The notes under the pieces: model-generated
What the model was told of the DNA's origin: nothing
What the model saw: only the letters and a program-made list of their open reading frames with translations
Databases searched by the model: none
NCBI RefSeq assembly: GCF_904849725.1
Contig: NC_058518.1
Location: 212,238,741 to 212,302,740, forward strand
DNA length: 64,000 nt
Reading direction: 5' to 3'
Origin: Hordeum vulgare subsp. vulgare
Lineage: Eukaryota > Streptophyta > Magnoliopsida > Poales > Poaceae
Program-made: the position numbers and the translations under genes
Shown: positions 1 through 11,591 of the stretch, one piece after another
Position numbering within the stretch: the stretch's first letter is position 1
How the letters are laid out: every line of letters starts with the position of its first letter

Positions 1-1384
1 CAAATATGCCTACACCCAAGTGGAAGACCTATGCTACATGCTGGCGGAACGGTTGAATCGCATCCATGCCCACGCCCAAGTGGAAGCCACATGCCCCACA
101 CTCACGTAACAATCGACGAGGGTGCCATATGGGCCACACCAACCTCAGGCTGATCTATGCCGGACGTGATAGTCGCACCTCTTTTTGTGTGTACACAAAT
201 TTTCCATCTCCCATAATAAAAGCTTTGCTTATTGAGTGTTCCGGGTTTTTTTGGATTTCTATTCGTGAGCCACACACGCTCAATGTCTCCCTCTTGAGCC
301 TTATGCCGGCGGGTGCTAGCCACGGTACTTGTGATCGGGTTAGTCTTAGTGGTGCTGAAAAAGCCAAGCGACCGGGGTCTGGCTTATGGCCCCGCTCCCG
401 TGCACGTCACCCCACCAAGGCCCTTGGTGTCTGGTCTTCTTACATTACACCCAAGTGCAAGCCAGCAAGCGCCCGTCGTTTAAAATGAAGCTTTTGTCTG
501 TAAGATGTTTCCTCAAGACGGATCACTTGAGGGGTCTCACAGGGCCGCGCCCGACAAGTGATAAACTACTAGCATTGCAAAGGATTAAGTATGAGACCCC
601 CCAGGTAGCCTCACCATTAACAAGGTTTTTTTTCCTTCACATTGGTCGCTTGTGTGTCAAGGGGGGCTCCTGAGCATCATGCCTCGGGAGCCTTCACTAG
701 CTCCCGGAGACCCTCACCTCCTGGCTCTATCCACGCACTGCAAACCTGACATTCCAGTGGCGGCTGAGGTATGCACGGGGTTGGGACCTGCCAACGTAGA
801 GCACGAAGGGACCTCAGAAGTGGGTGCATGGATAAAACTATAAAGGCATTGGTTGCAAAGGGAAAATATTTTTCACGCACCACTCATGTGGCTTACATTG
901 ATTTGTCGCAGGATAGGAGATGGGATAAGGGACTGAAGTTCGGGAAGATGCACCCTCACGCCACGTGAATCTATCGTAGGCCGCAGCTTCCTCGCGATGC
1001 GCCCTGGAATGTTAAGTTAACTGCCCTGTGTGGACGAGTGATCTTTATAGTGTTCCTTCTTCCTGCAACCTCGCTCTGAGAAGAAGCCTCTTCTCTCACA
1101 TGAACCGCTTGCGCGTCAAGGGGGACCTCCTAAGCATGGTTCCTCTGGGGCTCTTATCGGATTTAGGTCCCCTCACCTCCTGGCCTTGTCCCAGGCATTG
1201 CGACCTAACACACCAGCAAGGACTGAGTCCTCCTCGAGGGATGAGACCTAGCGATGCAGACTGTTAAGACGATCACATAGTAGGGGACAAGCCTAAAGAG
1301 AAGCGCTAAGAATGAATTCATTTTCGATGTCATTAAACTTAAGAAGCGAAGGCCATATTTCTTCTCACAAGGCCCCGCGAGGCC
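1..1384. other. GC-rich unassigned region with an internal degenerate duplication
   Basis: I recognise no gene here. Two diverged same-strand copies of a block of about 125 bp lie near 620-745 and 1085-1205. Both contain CCCTCACCTCCTGGC and a similar upstream line around GTCAAGGGGG. The open frames across this stretch are short and change frame between the two copies, which argues against coding. It probably belongs to the same old element or gene-like segment as the B3-like frame that follows. Confidence 0.4.
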
Positions 1385-2949
1385 AGCATGGTTCATTGCG
1401 GACAGAAAGCACCAAAAGAGGAAGGATCGGGCCCGAGCAGCACCGCCTCCACGACTCCAACTCTGGCATCTCTTGGGCCTAGTCAGAGTCTTCCTTCTAG
1501 ACACGGATGGCCGGCGGTCATCTGAGTCGTCACTCCCACTTCTCCTAGAGGAAGTGCTTTCACTTCCATTGTCGCCAGAGGAGCTACAACAGCTAGTGTT
1601 GTCGCTTTCCATGAAGCAGCCTAGGCGGTCGCCGACTTCACCGAAGATCTTCATGAAGAGCATGGTGGCCCCATGGACCTTGAAATGGAGGACAAGCCCC
1701 TACTTAAAGCCGCGAGCAAGAGAGAACGACTTCCACTCCCTCTTCAAGAAAATGAAGCCATAAGGAGTGAACTTTGTCGCCACCCGGGAATATCTATTGC
1801 AGCAGCCGTGTGGCTGCACCCACAGGCCCAGGGGCGTGCGCTCTGCCATCTCCTCCACGAAGGAGCCCAGGACCCGGAGCCAGGTGCGTGTGTTAGAGCA
1901 TATATCTCCATATGTGGTTTTGGTAATTGATGACAATTCCTATGGACTAATGGTTGCCTTAAGTTATATTTATAGGATTTGTCCATATGCACTTCTTGAA
2001 GCCCATCTGTTGGGTTCAGGGAGTTTATATGATGACCAAGATGGTATTCAAGGTATTATCCAAAGAATGGTCATAGAGACACAAGGTTGATCAAGATCTC
2101 AGACAAAGAGTAAATCAAGATGATCAACACACAAAGCGTACAAGATGTACCGAGAGGGATCAAGTGATCCCATGGCATGGTAAGCATTGTCCATTACGTG
2201 TTTGTGTACTAACCCATGGTCTCCGTGAGAGTTCTATGTGTGGGTTAGGTGTGTTTCCATGGGCTTGCGACAAAAGGAAGATCTCAAACAACCCATGAAG
2301 GATGACGTCAAGTGGTGATCGTCATCAAGATTGCGGTGTGCAAGTTCAAGTGGATCAGCACGAAGATATCATGCTTGAAGCTTGCCGTCCATTGTGGTGG
2401 CAATAGACTTGTGAAGATATGCTGAAGAGTGGCTCACCCATAGTGAGTATGGGGGAGCAATCAAATAGTCTTCATCAAGCCAACGCAATCAAGAAAGGTG
2501 GTCCATCTTGAGGAAGCCAAGATCATCATCATCTAGCTCAAGACGACGAGGTGCAAGGTATAGGTTTGCCCTTGATAGATTTTCTGTTTAGGATAGATTA
2601 CTGTACTGTCAAGGGGGGATCTCAAGTGAGTAGCTTGATTGTATCGTTCGTTGAGAGCTCAAACCATTTGTATCCTTGCATCATACTTCTTGGTTATTGT
2701 TTGGTGTTTCTCTTTGTGCGTTTTAGAGCTTATGGTCATCTTCGTGACAAGCTCGAGTTCATCAAAAACGGAGTCCAGATGCATCTACTATGATGTTTTC
2801 GATGTGGGAGTTTTTGCCAGTTCTTCATTCACAGAGGACTCACATCTCTATACCATTGGAATTTTCATATCTGCATGGTCTTAAGATTTACAACAAGCTT
2901 GGGTTTGCTCGATTCGGAGCTCGTATGTGAAAGTTATGGCTGTTTCAGT

Positions 2950-3355
2950 GGCGAGCGGTAGTACTGCTCGACCTAGCGGTAGTACCGCTGGACCTAGCGG
3001 TAGTACCGCTAGAGGTGGCGGTAGGACCGCTGGCCCTAGCGGTAGTACCGCTAGAGCTGGCGGTAGTACCGCTGTCCTAGCGGTAGTACCACCCTTGCTC
3101 AGCGGTAGTACCGCTCCAGCACTTTAGTACCGTCATCTTGGCGGTTGTACTGCGTCGGACTTTTTGCGAAGACTTTCTTGGCGGTGGTTGGCCCGGTAGT
3201 TTCTTTGCGCTACCATGGGCTCAGCGGTAGTACCGCTGAAGGGTCAGCGGTAGTACCGCTGAAGGGTCAGCGGTAGTACCGCTGTAGCCAGCGGTAGTAC
3301 CGCCGGAGGGTCAGCGGTAGTACCGCTGGAGCCAGCGGTAGTACCGCTGGGCTCG
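2950..3355. repeat. Palindromic minisatellite with AGCGGTAGTACCGCT core
   Basis: About 14 copies of the near-palindromic 15-mer AGCGGTAGTACCGCT, some degenerate, lie in two clusters (2950-3145 and 3220-3355), separated by variable spacers such as GAAGGGTC or GGCC-type words. Each core can fold on itself because its two 7-nt arms are reverse complements around one central base. The array lies just upstream of the LTR TATA box, inside the U3 region. Confidence 0.85.
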
Positions 3356-3935
3356 GGCTGTAAGTGGGGGTAACGGTCTGATTCCTTCCCCCACTATATA
3401 AAGGGGGTCTTCTTCCCCCTTGGTCTTATCCATCCGTTAATCTCTTGTTCTACCTCCATTGTTGACATTCTTAGAGCTTGCTAACTCTCAATCCATCCAA
3501 TGATTCTTGCTTGTTCTTGAGGGAAAAGAGACAGGAGATCTAGATCCACATCTCCACCAATCACTTTCTCCTCTATTTGAGGGAAACCCCTTGGATCTAG
3601 ATCTTGGAGTTCTTTGTGAGCTCCTTGTTCTTCCTCTCATATTTCTCCATAGCTTTCGTTGTTGTGGAGGGATTTGAGTGTGAGGGTCTTGACCACTTCG
3701 TGTGTTCTTGCCATTGCATGAGTTGCATCAGTTTGAGTTCTGCACGGTGATTCTTGGAAGTGAGAAGTTGAGAAGCGTACTACCTTTGGTACTTAGTACC
3801 CTAGATATTGTTCTTCGTTGATGCTTTGGCGTCCTAGAAGCTTGGTGGTGTCTCGGAGCTCAATCATTGTGGTGTGAAGCTCCGGGCAAGCGTCAGAGTC
3901 TCCAATTAGGTTGTGGAGATTGCCCCGAGCAATTT

Positions 3936-4047
3936 GTACGGGTATCGGTAACCGCCCCCAAGGGTTACCACGTGTACGGGTTCGGTGACCGCCCCCAAGG
4001 TTTGCCATTTGTACGGGTTCGGTGACCGCCCTCAAGGGTCCCTTAGT
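3936..4047. repeat. Three tandem copies of a ~38-bp unit
   Basis: Copies start at 3936, 3974 and 4011. Each begins GTACGGGT and contains CGGTRACCGCCCYCAAGG. They lie downstream of the TATA box inside the solo LTR. Confidence 0.85.
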
Positions 4048-4540
4048 GGAATCACGACATCTTGCATTGTGCGTGGGCGTGAGGAGATTAATGTGGCCTT
4101 AGTGGCATCTTGGGGAGCATTGTGCCTCCACACCGCTCCAACGGAGATTAGCATCCGCAAGGGTGTGAACTTCGGGATACATCATCGTCACCGCGTGCCT
4201 CGGTTATCTCTTACCCGAACCCTTTACTTATGCACTTTACTTTGTGATAGCCATATTGTCTCTTGTCATATATCTTGCTATCACTTAGTTGTTTATCTTG
4301 CTTAGCATAAGTTGTTGGTGCACATAGGTGAGCCTAGGTATTTGAGGTTTTGTGCTTGACATATTAAACGTTAGTGTTATTCCGCATTTGTTCAAGCCTA
4401 AACCTTAATTATTTTAAAGCGCCTATTCACCCCCCCTCTAGGCGACATCCACGTCCTTTCAGCGTGGTTGGTTGTCCATCCCCACGATAAACTCATGGGC
4501 CGCGGTGGCTGAGTGGATCCATGGCCGGAGTGGTCGGGTG

Positions 4541-5366
4541 GCTGCCTATCCAACCCGTGGCATCCTCGCCCCCCGAGTCTACGTCCGCAGGACGAGATTC
4601 TTCCATGAATGCCTGAGCCGGTATAGGTCGCTGGTAGAAGGCGCCCGCGCCTCTTGGAAGTGCCCCGGGCATGGAAGCAGACGTGTGAGGGAAACCTCGC
4701 CCCCCGCCTTTGCTAGAAGGATGCAAGCAAGGAAGAGCAATGATGGCCATGTGCCGCATGTAGGCTTTATGTTAGTGTGGGATCTTGGTGAGGCATCATG
4801 GGGAAGTGGGGGCGTCCCGCGCCCTGTCGTGCGCAATGTGTCACGCCTGACCCACAGACTGTTGTGGCTCACACCATTTCGCCCCTCCAAATGAAGGAAC
4901 CATGCACAACTTGGACCCGACGGCTATTGTCGGGCCCATCGGACTAGGGGTACCGAGGCCCGTGTGCCTGTGGCCCAATACGTAACACATGCCATGGATC
5001 CAACACAATCCACCATTTGACTTAATGGGCAAGACCCTTGCGATCTCCCCTGTCTCGCGATGTGCATGTCAGCAATCGTCAGCAGAAGACACGCTAACCC
5101 CCCCCCCCCCCCCCGCGAGGTTGCCTCCTGAGGCTACCCCCAGACCCGCGCGGAATGCACTAATCAAGTGTAGTTCAGCGGGGTCGCGCGGTCCTTCATC
5201 ATCACGTGGATGACGCGCGCCATGCTGAGCAGCGCCACAAGCCGCGCCAGCACACACGAATGAGGAGGCATTCCTATTTTGTGCTAAGGGAGCACGGTCA
5301 ACTCACCGATTCCCAAAGCAATCTCCTAAGGTTTCTGGTTTGGTGCACGAATACCAAGGCTAGGGG
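4541..5366. other. GC-rich unassigned region with a 17-bp poly-C run
   Basis: No gene is recognised. A homopolymer of 17 C lies at 5098-5114. Minus-strand frames here are upstream of the B3-like frame and may contain its missing 5' parts, but I cannot identify exons. Confidence 0.35.
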
Positions 5367-7539
5367 CTTCATGACGAGATGATGTATATACTTCTCGCAC
5401 CTCATTGGTTACCCCAAGTGGATAAATGATAACACAATAATTTCTGTGGTGATACGCTAACACACATATAATAACTTGAAAGTAAAGCAAGTGAGATATG
5501 CAATTCAAGTCAAGATAATAACAAGAAAGAGTCTATATCTAGCATTGAGTCTAGCAAAGTAAGAACATATAGGTGCAAGAGCTCTCACTGTCCATGACTC
5601 CAATGTCTCCAAATGGTGTTTGCACGCAAGAAGTGGGAGATGAGTTGAGATCATAAAAAAAATTAATTGAGAACTCAATCTACTAAAATTTCACACTTGG
5701 TCTCCTTCGGAATCTTATTTCGACTCATCCCCACACCACTAGTCAGGCACAAGTCAAAATGATCCTCTCCCTTTCGACTTTGAGAACTCATGCAATGGAT
5801 GAGCGTAAGCAAGATATGTTGGCACTTAGGATGGAAAATGGAATAATGATGGGGAAGGAAGACAAAAAGGGTGTGAAAGGCTCACATCAATGAGGACAAC
5901 CATAGGCGAGAGAAAGCCAAATGATAGATATGATGTGAGAAGTAGGGATTGCCATGTAGCGGATGCACATATGAGCTAAGGTAAGCTCTCCAATGGAACT
6001 AGTGGGGGTGCATCCAACTTGTTTTCTCATGAAGACCTAGAGCTCATTTGAGGAGGCTCATCATTGGAATATGCAAATCAATTTCTATAGTGTAAGGGTC
6101 CCCACATAGTTATGCATGAATGATAATCTCTATGTAGTACAAATATAGCAATGGAGTACGAGTGTTGATCTTTCAAAAGGAATAGTAGTGTTGCCCCCTT
6201 TCTCCTTTTTATTGTTTCTCTTTTTTTGTGTGGCCTCTTTGGCTCTTTCTTTTTATCGCTCATCTGTCCTCTTTGGGATCTTTTGTTTGTCCTCTTTGGG
6301 ATCTTCCGCTCACTTAAGGGAAACACTCTATGTTTTACATGAATAAAGAGAAGATCATCACACTTTATAAGAAGTACTCAACATAAAGACAAGTGAAAAC
6401 TATCATGATGTATGCAAATGTATGCCTCTGCCAGTGTATAAGGATATGCAATGATACTAGCGCGTCATGTAGCAATAATTGTAGCAATGCCCAACTATCA
6501 TGCGGCTCTACGATCAAGCAAAAGAATGTATGACATGAAGATCAAGTCATGAGATGGTGGATGTTGCATGGCAATGTATCTCAGAAAGGCTATGGAAATG
6601 CCTAAATAGGTAGGTATGGTGGCTGTTTTGAGGAAAGATATAATGAGGCTTATGTATGACAGAGCGTATCATGTCATGGGTTTGGATGCACCGACGGAGT
6701 TGGCACCAACTCTCAATATGAGAAAGGGAAATGCACGGTACCGAAGAGGCTAGCAAAATATGGATGGTGGAAGTGCCAACAATCGAATACTCACATTAGT
6801 CTGAAGAACTCATACGCTTATTATCGGTAACTCTCTATCTAGTTAGGGAATTCACAAAGAGACAAGTACCCCGAGGAGGAGTGTCTGGGGGGTTGGTTAT
6901 CCTTGCGCATCCTCGACCCATGGTAACGTGAGGGTACTATATATATTCCAACCCCTCGAGAGGTTAGCGATCGATTTAGTAGCTAGAGTTCTGAACTAAT
7001 TTTTAGTTTTTGAAAAAACACACGGATTTCCCAAAATACGACACCTATCACTAATAGGCTCAAGCTCTTGGCACCAATAGTCTAAACATTACTCAAATCA
7101 ATACCTTAAAACTATTGCAAGTTACTACTATACTTAAATAGCAACCTCAATTACCTACTCATGCAAGACACACACTCAGTCCAACAGGCCAACTCTCTAA
7201 AAAATATAAGCATGATAACTCAAGAGAGTTCCAAAGTCAACATAAATAAAAGCTCTTAAAAAGATAAGCATGAAAACTAAGAGCTAATCATGACAGTAGC
7301 TATGGAAAGGTAGAGAACGCACATGAAAGATAAGCATGAAAAGCTATGTTGTGTTCTAGAGTGGAATGGAGCGTGTTTCTCTCCCAAACAAGGTTGGCTA
7401 GGTTCCGACTTGTTAAGATCAGCAATCAAAACTAAAAGAAAATAAAAAGTAAATAGCGGGACGCTCCAAGCATAACACATAACATATGAAGTGATAAAAA
7501 TATAGCATGGACATGGACGAACTGATGATTGTTGATAAA

Positions 7540-7650
7540 GAAGGGGATGCATGGGGGCATCCCCAAGCTTAGACGCTTGAGTCTCCTTGAATATTTCTTG
7601 GGGTGCATGGGGGCATCCCCAAGCTTGAGCGCTTGACACTCCTGTATGTT
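7540..7650. repeat. Tandem duplication of a ~60-bp unit
   Basis: The word GCATGGGGGCATCCCCAAGC occurs twice, at about 7549 and 7609, each followed by similar TTGAG-containing sequence. The unit also contains a small hairpin (GGGG...CCCC). Confidence 0.8.
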
Positions 7651-8259
7651 CTTTCATCATTTCCCATCGCATACTTGAAAACTCCCTTCATACGAAACTC
7701 ATCATAAGCTGATTAGAGTGGTTAGTACCCTTAATAAAATAATTCATTACCTGCTGGAAATAAAGATTTTCATGAAAATCTACTGATTCTCATGATTTCC
7801 AAAAGTTTTTTGCAAATAAAAAGTAAGCTTAGGATTTGCAAAACAATGAAAACGCAAAACATGGCAGAATCTATGAAAAATAGAACATCAGGTAGTAAAT
7901 GATTTATTCAGGGCACTTCTGTAACTCAAATAAAAAAACCTTGAACATATGCCAGAAAGGAAATTATATAGATCAAGCTGTCAAAAAAATTCAGATCAAA
8001 AATATGAATGGTGATTTTTGGCGAATGTTTTCGTCAAGGAGACAACATCTGTTTGTGGACAGCATGTCACAACTTTTGAACCTTCTTGCAATCGGAGGCT
8101 ATAACTTAGCACAAAGCTTAAAACTAAAGATACAACGATGTTGCTATAGTAGTAACAAGCATCAAGACCACTAAAACTGAAAGTAAAAACAAATTGGGTT
8201 ACCTCCCAACCAGCGCTTTCTTTTATGCCTTTGAGCTAGGCATGATGCAAAAAGGAGGA

Positions 8260-9093
8260 TCAAAATTCACCAAAGTCATTGGTGTCATCAAAACCTTTAA
8301 ACGTATCCTCAACAAGCTCATCCTTATTTTTCCTAGGGAACGGGTACGTTCCTTTTTCTTTCCCACGTAAGCGTATGTGTCCTTTACCTATATCAATGAA
8401 GCCTTTCATGGCTCGGAGGATGTCCCTTCCAAGCACTATGTTTCCTTGGTTTGGCTTCATGATGAAGAAATCAACCATTGCATTTCCTTTGAAGAATGTA
8501 ACCTGGACATCTTTTACCTTTCCCTGGATTTCAGAAATATCTCCATTAGCATGTTCATGATAAGAGGACAAATTGTCTATGTTTAAGCTCAGAGAATCAT
8601 AAACAACTGTTGGCCTTGTAGAAACCATAGATCCAATATCACAATAAGCAAGGAAGTCTTGGTTAGAGATCCTAATTCTAACATAAGTCTCCCATTCATC
8701 ATCTATTCCCAAAACATTTTTCTTATCAACCATGGGTTTCTCTCTTCCTCTTAAGTTTAGAGCACCTATTTTCCTTTCAATGGTAGCAAGTCCATCTATA
8801 ATAGTGTCATATCCACGACCATAAACAAGATATTTAGATAGAACATGTATAATATCAAGAGCTCTAGCCTCTTCACACTCTAAAAAATCTCCTCCAGCTA
8901 TAATATCAAGAGTGTGTTCACACCAAATAAAAATACCATGATAAAAATTGATAAGCACAATTTTAATAGGGATCCAAGGCATAATTCTTTTATGTGCTTC
9001 AGAAATTCTATCCCAAGCTTTCTTCACATCTCCTCCAACCCTTTGATGGAAATCTAGGACCTCAGATTCCCTCAAAGCACCAAATCCTAACAT
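8260..9093 (-). CDS. Gypsy gag-protease-like protein, 277 aa
   Basis: An open frame of 277 codons lies immediately downstream of the primer binding site on minus. Residues about 10-90 resemble the gag helices of Triticeae Gypsy proteins (EVLDFHQRVGGDVKKAWDRI, then a LINFYHG and a LDIIAGGDFL motif). Residues 148-158 (LAYCDIGSMVS) occupy the place of the retropepsin DTG/DLGA motif with Asp152. Residues 219-224 (IVLGRD) match the usual second protease motif. The frame ends in a charged tail (PFPRKNKDELVE). No reverse transcriptase or integrase follows, so the protein probably supported packaging or maturation in a non-autonomous element. The flap-side residue after Asp-Ile-Gly is Ser-Met, not Ala-Ser, and proteolytic activity is uncertain. 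Confidence 0.65.
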   Translation of the reverse strand: MLGFGALRESEVLDFHQRVGGDVKKAWDRISEAHKRIMPWIPIKIVLINFYHGIFIWCEHTLDIIAGGDFLECEEARALDIIHVLSKYLVYGRGYDTIIDGLATIERKIGALNLRGREKPMVDKKNVLGIDDEWETYVRIRISNQDFLAYCDIGSMVSTRPTVVYDSLSLNIDNLSSYHEHANGDISEIQGKVKDVQVTFFKGNAMVDFFIMKPNQGNIVLGRDILRAMKGFIDIGKGHIRLRGKEKGTYPFPRKNKDELVEDTFKGFDDTNDFGEF

Positions 9094-9261
9094 GCTTTAC
9101 AACTAAAAGCAAAGTAACTAATTTTTTTGTGGTTTTTGGTATAAGACTCTAAAGCAAAAATTAAAAAGTAAAATAACAAGACTAAAAAGCAAAGGTAAAG
9201 GATGGTGTGCAACTCCCCTATCTTGAAGACTAGAGTCCCTGACAACAACGCTAGAAAACTT

Positions 9262-10939
9262 TGCTTGATGACGAGATTATGTATATACTTCTCGCACCTC
9301 GTTGGATACCCCAAGTGGAATGTTGAGATGTAGTCAGCAGCAAGTTTTCCATCACATGGGAACTGTAAGGTTTATCAAACCAGGACGACTCCTAGGCTCA
9401 ATAAGTAGGTGTCTTCCACCCTGGCGCTAGCAGAAGACGTGGACCAACACACACAACAAATAACTTTGCTCCCAACGAGTACAGAGAGGTCTTCAATCTC
9501 TCCGTCCTTGTAGTTTGCAAAGGATCAAAACACAAGCGGGAAAGGTAATAGTGATTGCAATGGAAAAGTAAATGAAAGCGGTAAATGATGGAGGTGTAAC
9601 AATGATGATGATATGGACCGGAGTCACATGATGTTCATTAGTGATGTGTCTCTCCCAAAAGACGATAAACAACTATGCTTGGGTAAACAAATCACAGTTG
9701 GGAAATTGACAGAATTATGAACGCACCGCAATGCTAATTATGCTACTTGATAGTTAGAGGTTCAATAGTAATGGGCAGTACGCCAAGACAAGTAGACCAT
9801 TTATTCATCAGCATCTACTTACTAATCATCCACCATGACATATCTATCCAGAACATTTTGCCGGTATTAAGTTGCGAGCCCCACCCAAAGTGTAAACTCA
9901 AAGCAACAGACAACTGCATTAATGAACTATGCGTAAGGTAAACAATCCTTGCAACCGTGATCACAAGCGCCGTTGTTTTCTCCCTGGTGGGAACAACACA
10001 TCTCCTAGTCTCATGTTTCTGTAACTCAAGCTAGACATCGAGGAGCATGAACCCATAATCATGCATAACGCTCCCAATTGGAGTTACAATCTACTACTCG
10101 GCAAAGCAATAAATTGCAACGGAGAACATGCATGAATCACTAAGGAACATAATATAAAATGATAATAAAATATATAACTCATAACAATCTGAACATAATC
10201 TCATAATCCATCGGATCCCAACAAACCGAGCATAGCAATAGCAAGAGAATTACATAGATGCCTTGATCATGTAGGGCATCTCACAAGGACTAACCATTGA
10301 AGCACAAGATTGGAGAGAAGACATCACATAGCTACTGGTCATGGACCCATGGTCCAAGGAATACTACTCACGGCACGTCCGGGAAGCGTCCATGGCGGTG
10401 GAGAAGCTCCCAGAGGTCAATCGTCCCTCCGGCAGGGCGCCGGGAAGAGGTCTCTTGACGCTCCCGATCTCTGAAGTGCTGCAGCGGTGGAACGATGGAC
10501 AAATTCATGATTCTGGAAGTTGTTGAAGGGTTTCCTCACGGAGGACTAAGTATAGGCCAAAGGAGGGCACTAGAGGAGGTGGGGCCCACCCAGGCGGCCT
10601 CCTGGCGCGGCCAGGAGGTAGGCTGCGCCAGCAGGTAGGCTGCGCCAGCAGGTCACCTGGACGGCCCCTGGCCCCCCTCTGACCCATCTTCTGTGATCTG
10701 GAAGCTTCCGTTTCGCTGATTTTTTATATATTTTCCCTGGAATTTTTAGGGCTTTGGAAAATTGAGTAAAAGCCCCTGGAAAATAGACATCAGCAGACAG
10801 AAATTGGCACAGGGTGCACTGAGTTAGTAGGTTAGTCCAAATATGTGTAAAATGATATGAAAGTGTAGCAAAACATATCACATTGTCACCCAAAATATCA
10901 TGGATAAAGCAGAATTATAGATACGTTTGGGACGTATCA
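9262..10939 (-). mobile_element. Gypsy LTR (1678 bp), minus orientation
   Basis: On plus it starts TGCTTGATGACGAG and ends GGGACGTATCA. Read on minus it begins TGATACGTCCCAAACG, a common Triticeae Gypsy LTR start. The inner end is adjacent to the degenerate tRNA-Asp primer site, so this is the 5' LTR of the element whose internal part lies to the left. No matching target duplication could be tested because the other end is lost. Confidence 0.8.
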
Positions 10940-11350
10940 GGGCTTGCCAGGACGGAGGTCATCCCCGAGCCCACCAGCGTGTCATAGTAGGAGGCTTTTC
11001 AGCTGAAGACTACTTTTGTAAGGATAAGCTGCAACCATGCCCCCTTCAAACTGGCTGTTGTGGCAACCCTTCCTTCCTTGTGTTTTTGGGGGAAGAGGAC
11101 CGGGGCCAGTATATGATAGGGAAGGTTGTCGCAGTAGAAGGGGATCGACCGAGAGCTAGCAGGAACTCCACCTTTGTACTCTCTCTCTCACCCTCAAGCA
11201 ATCCAAACAAGGAGTTGGGTTTTACACTTCAAGGTGTCTTGAACCTCGGTAAACTACCGTATCCGCTGGTCGTCTTCCTTGGCTCGAGCATGATGGAGTG
11301 TCACTGTGAGGTTGCAAGGTAGAGAAAGGCAGGGGAACCTGTGCACCCTA
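10940..11350. other. Unassigned spacer
   Basis: I recognise no gene. The 131-codon plus frame here has no identifiable domain. The sequence sits between the 5' edge of the minus Gypsy LTR and the tail of a plus-strand Gypsy polyprotein, so it may be a degenerate part of the latter. Confidence 0.3.
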
Positions 11351-11351
11351 G

Positions 11352-11546
11352 AAGTCGAACCTTTTGGTGTTCCCGGAGCCCCAATTCGAACAAGAGCATC
11401 CTATAATTTATTTGGATGAGTCTGAGAGGAGGATATGTCAGAATATGATCAAGTTTTATAAGGTTGACTGTAGTAACCATAGTGAGGATGAGGCGACATG
11501 GCAAAGAGCGGACTATCTAAGGACTGAATACCTGTACCTGTATTAG
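11352..11546 (+). pseudogene. C-terminal tail of a Gypsy polyprotein
   Basis: The last 60 or so codons read EPQFEQEHPIIYLDESERR, then KFYKVDCSNHSEDEATWQRA and DYLRTEYLYLY before the stop. This matches the chromodomain-like end of plant Gypsy integrases (pattern ILD..ER..R...IK..KV.WS.H.EDEATWE). The rest of pol is absent upstream. A purine-rich tract (AAGGCGGGTAGG, 11579-11591) and an LTR start follow within 50 bp, the expected order at the 3' end of an element. Confidence 0.7.
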
Positions 11547-11591
11547 GGACAACTAAAATCTCAGGGACAAGATTATTCTAAGGCGGGTAGG

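Larger units (their letters stand above)
1891..4461 (+). mobile_element. Solo LTR of 2571 bp with 5-bp target-site duplication
   Basis: The unit begins TGTTAGAGCATATATC and ends CCACGTCCTTTCA, giving TG...CA termini. It is flanked by the perfect direct repeat GCGTG at 1886-1890 and 4462-4466. There is no internal domain, primer binding site or second LTR, so it is a solo LTR left by LTR-LTR recombination. The plus-strand end wording (CCCCCCTCTAGGCGACATCC) is typical of Triticeae elements that are normally followed by a tRNA-Met primer site. I do not assign a family. A CTATATAAAGG TATA box near 3394-3404 fits the LTR promoter. Confidence 0.9.
1385..4540 (-). pseudogene. B3-like domain coding fragment, split by a solo LTR
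   Basis: On the minus strand a frame runs from about 4530 to 4467, is interrupted by the LTR at 1891-4461, and continues from 1890 down to about 1385. Reading across the insertion and using one copy of the GCGTG duplication keeps the frame (MDNQPRTWLR...). The translation has the rhythm of a plant B3/REM-type DNA-binding domain: a start with a VLGSFVEEMAERTP-like helix, an LWVQPHGC strand, then EWKSFSLARGF, LVLHFK and MLFMKIFGEVGDRLGC. A Ser/Asp-rich tail (SSSGDNGSESTSSRR) follows. One in-frame TAG sits between GFK and GLVLHF. The B3 assignment rests on pattern recognition only. It could be a host pseudogene or a coding segment of a larger element. Its upstream limit and any other exons are not visible. 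Confidence 0.45.
5367..9261 (-). mobile_element. Internal region of a minus-strand Gypsy element
   Basis: This is the internal part of the element whose LTR lies at 9262-10939. Reading on minus, a degenerate tRNA-Asp-type primer binding site (TCTAGCGTTGTTGTCAGGGA, compare TGGCGCCGTTGCCGGGGA) lies at about 9235-9256. The gag-protease frame at 9093-8260 follows, then several kb of A/T-rich sequence with no pol domains that I can find. At 5367-5422 a ~55-bp piece repeats the LTR end (ATGTATATACTTCTCGCACC also occurs at 9262-9320). The lower-coordinate LTR is therefore reduced to a short remnant or has been replaced. The lack of pol suggests a non-autonomous or deleted copy. Confidence 0.6.

Noticed and set aside
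2950..3355. CRISPR-like array, because of regular palindromic repeats with spacers
   Set aside because: The repeats are 15 bp, degenerate, have short related spacers and sit in the U3 of a plant LTR; no cas genes are present.
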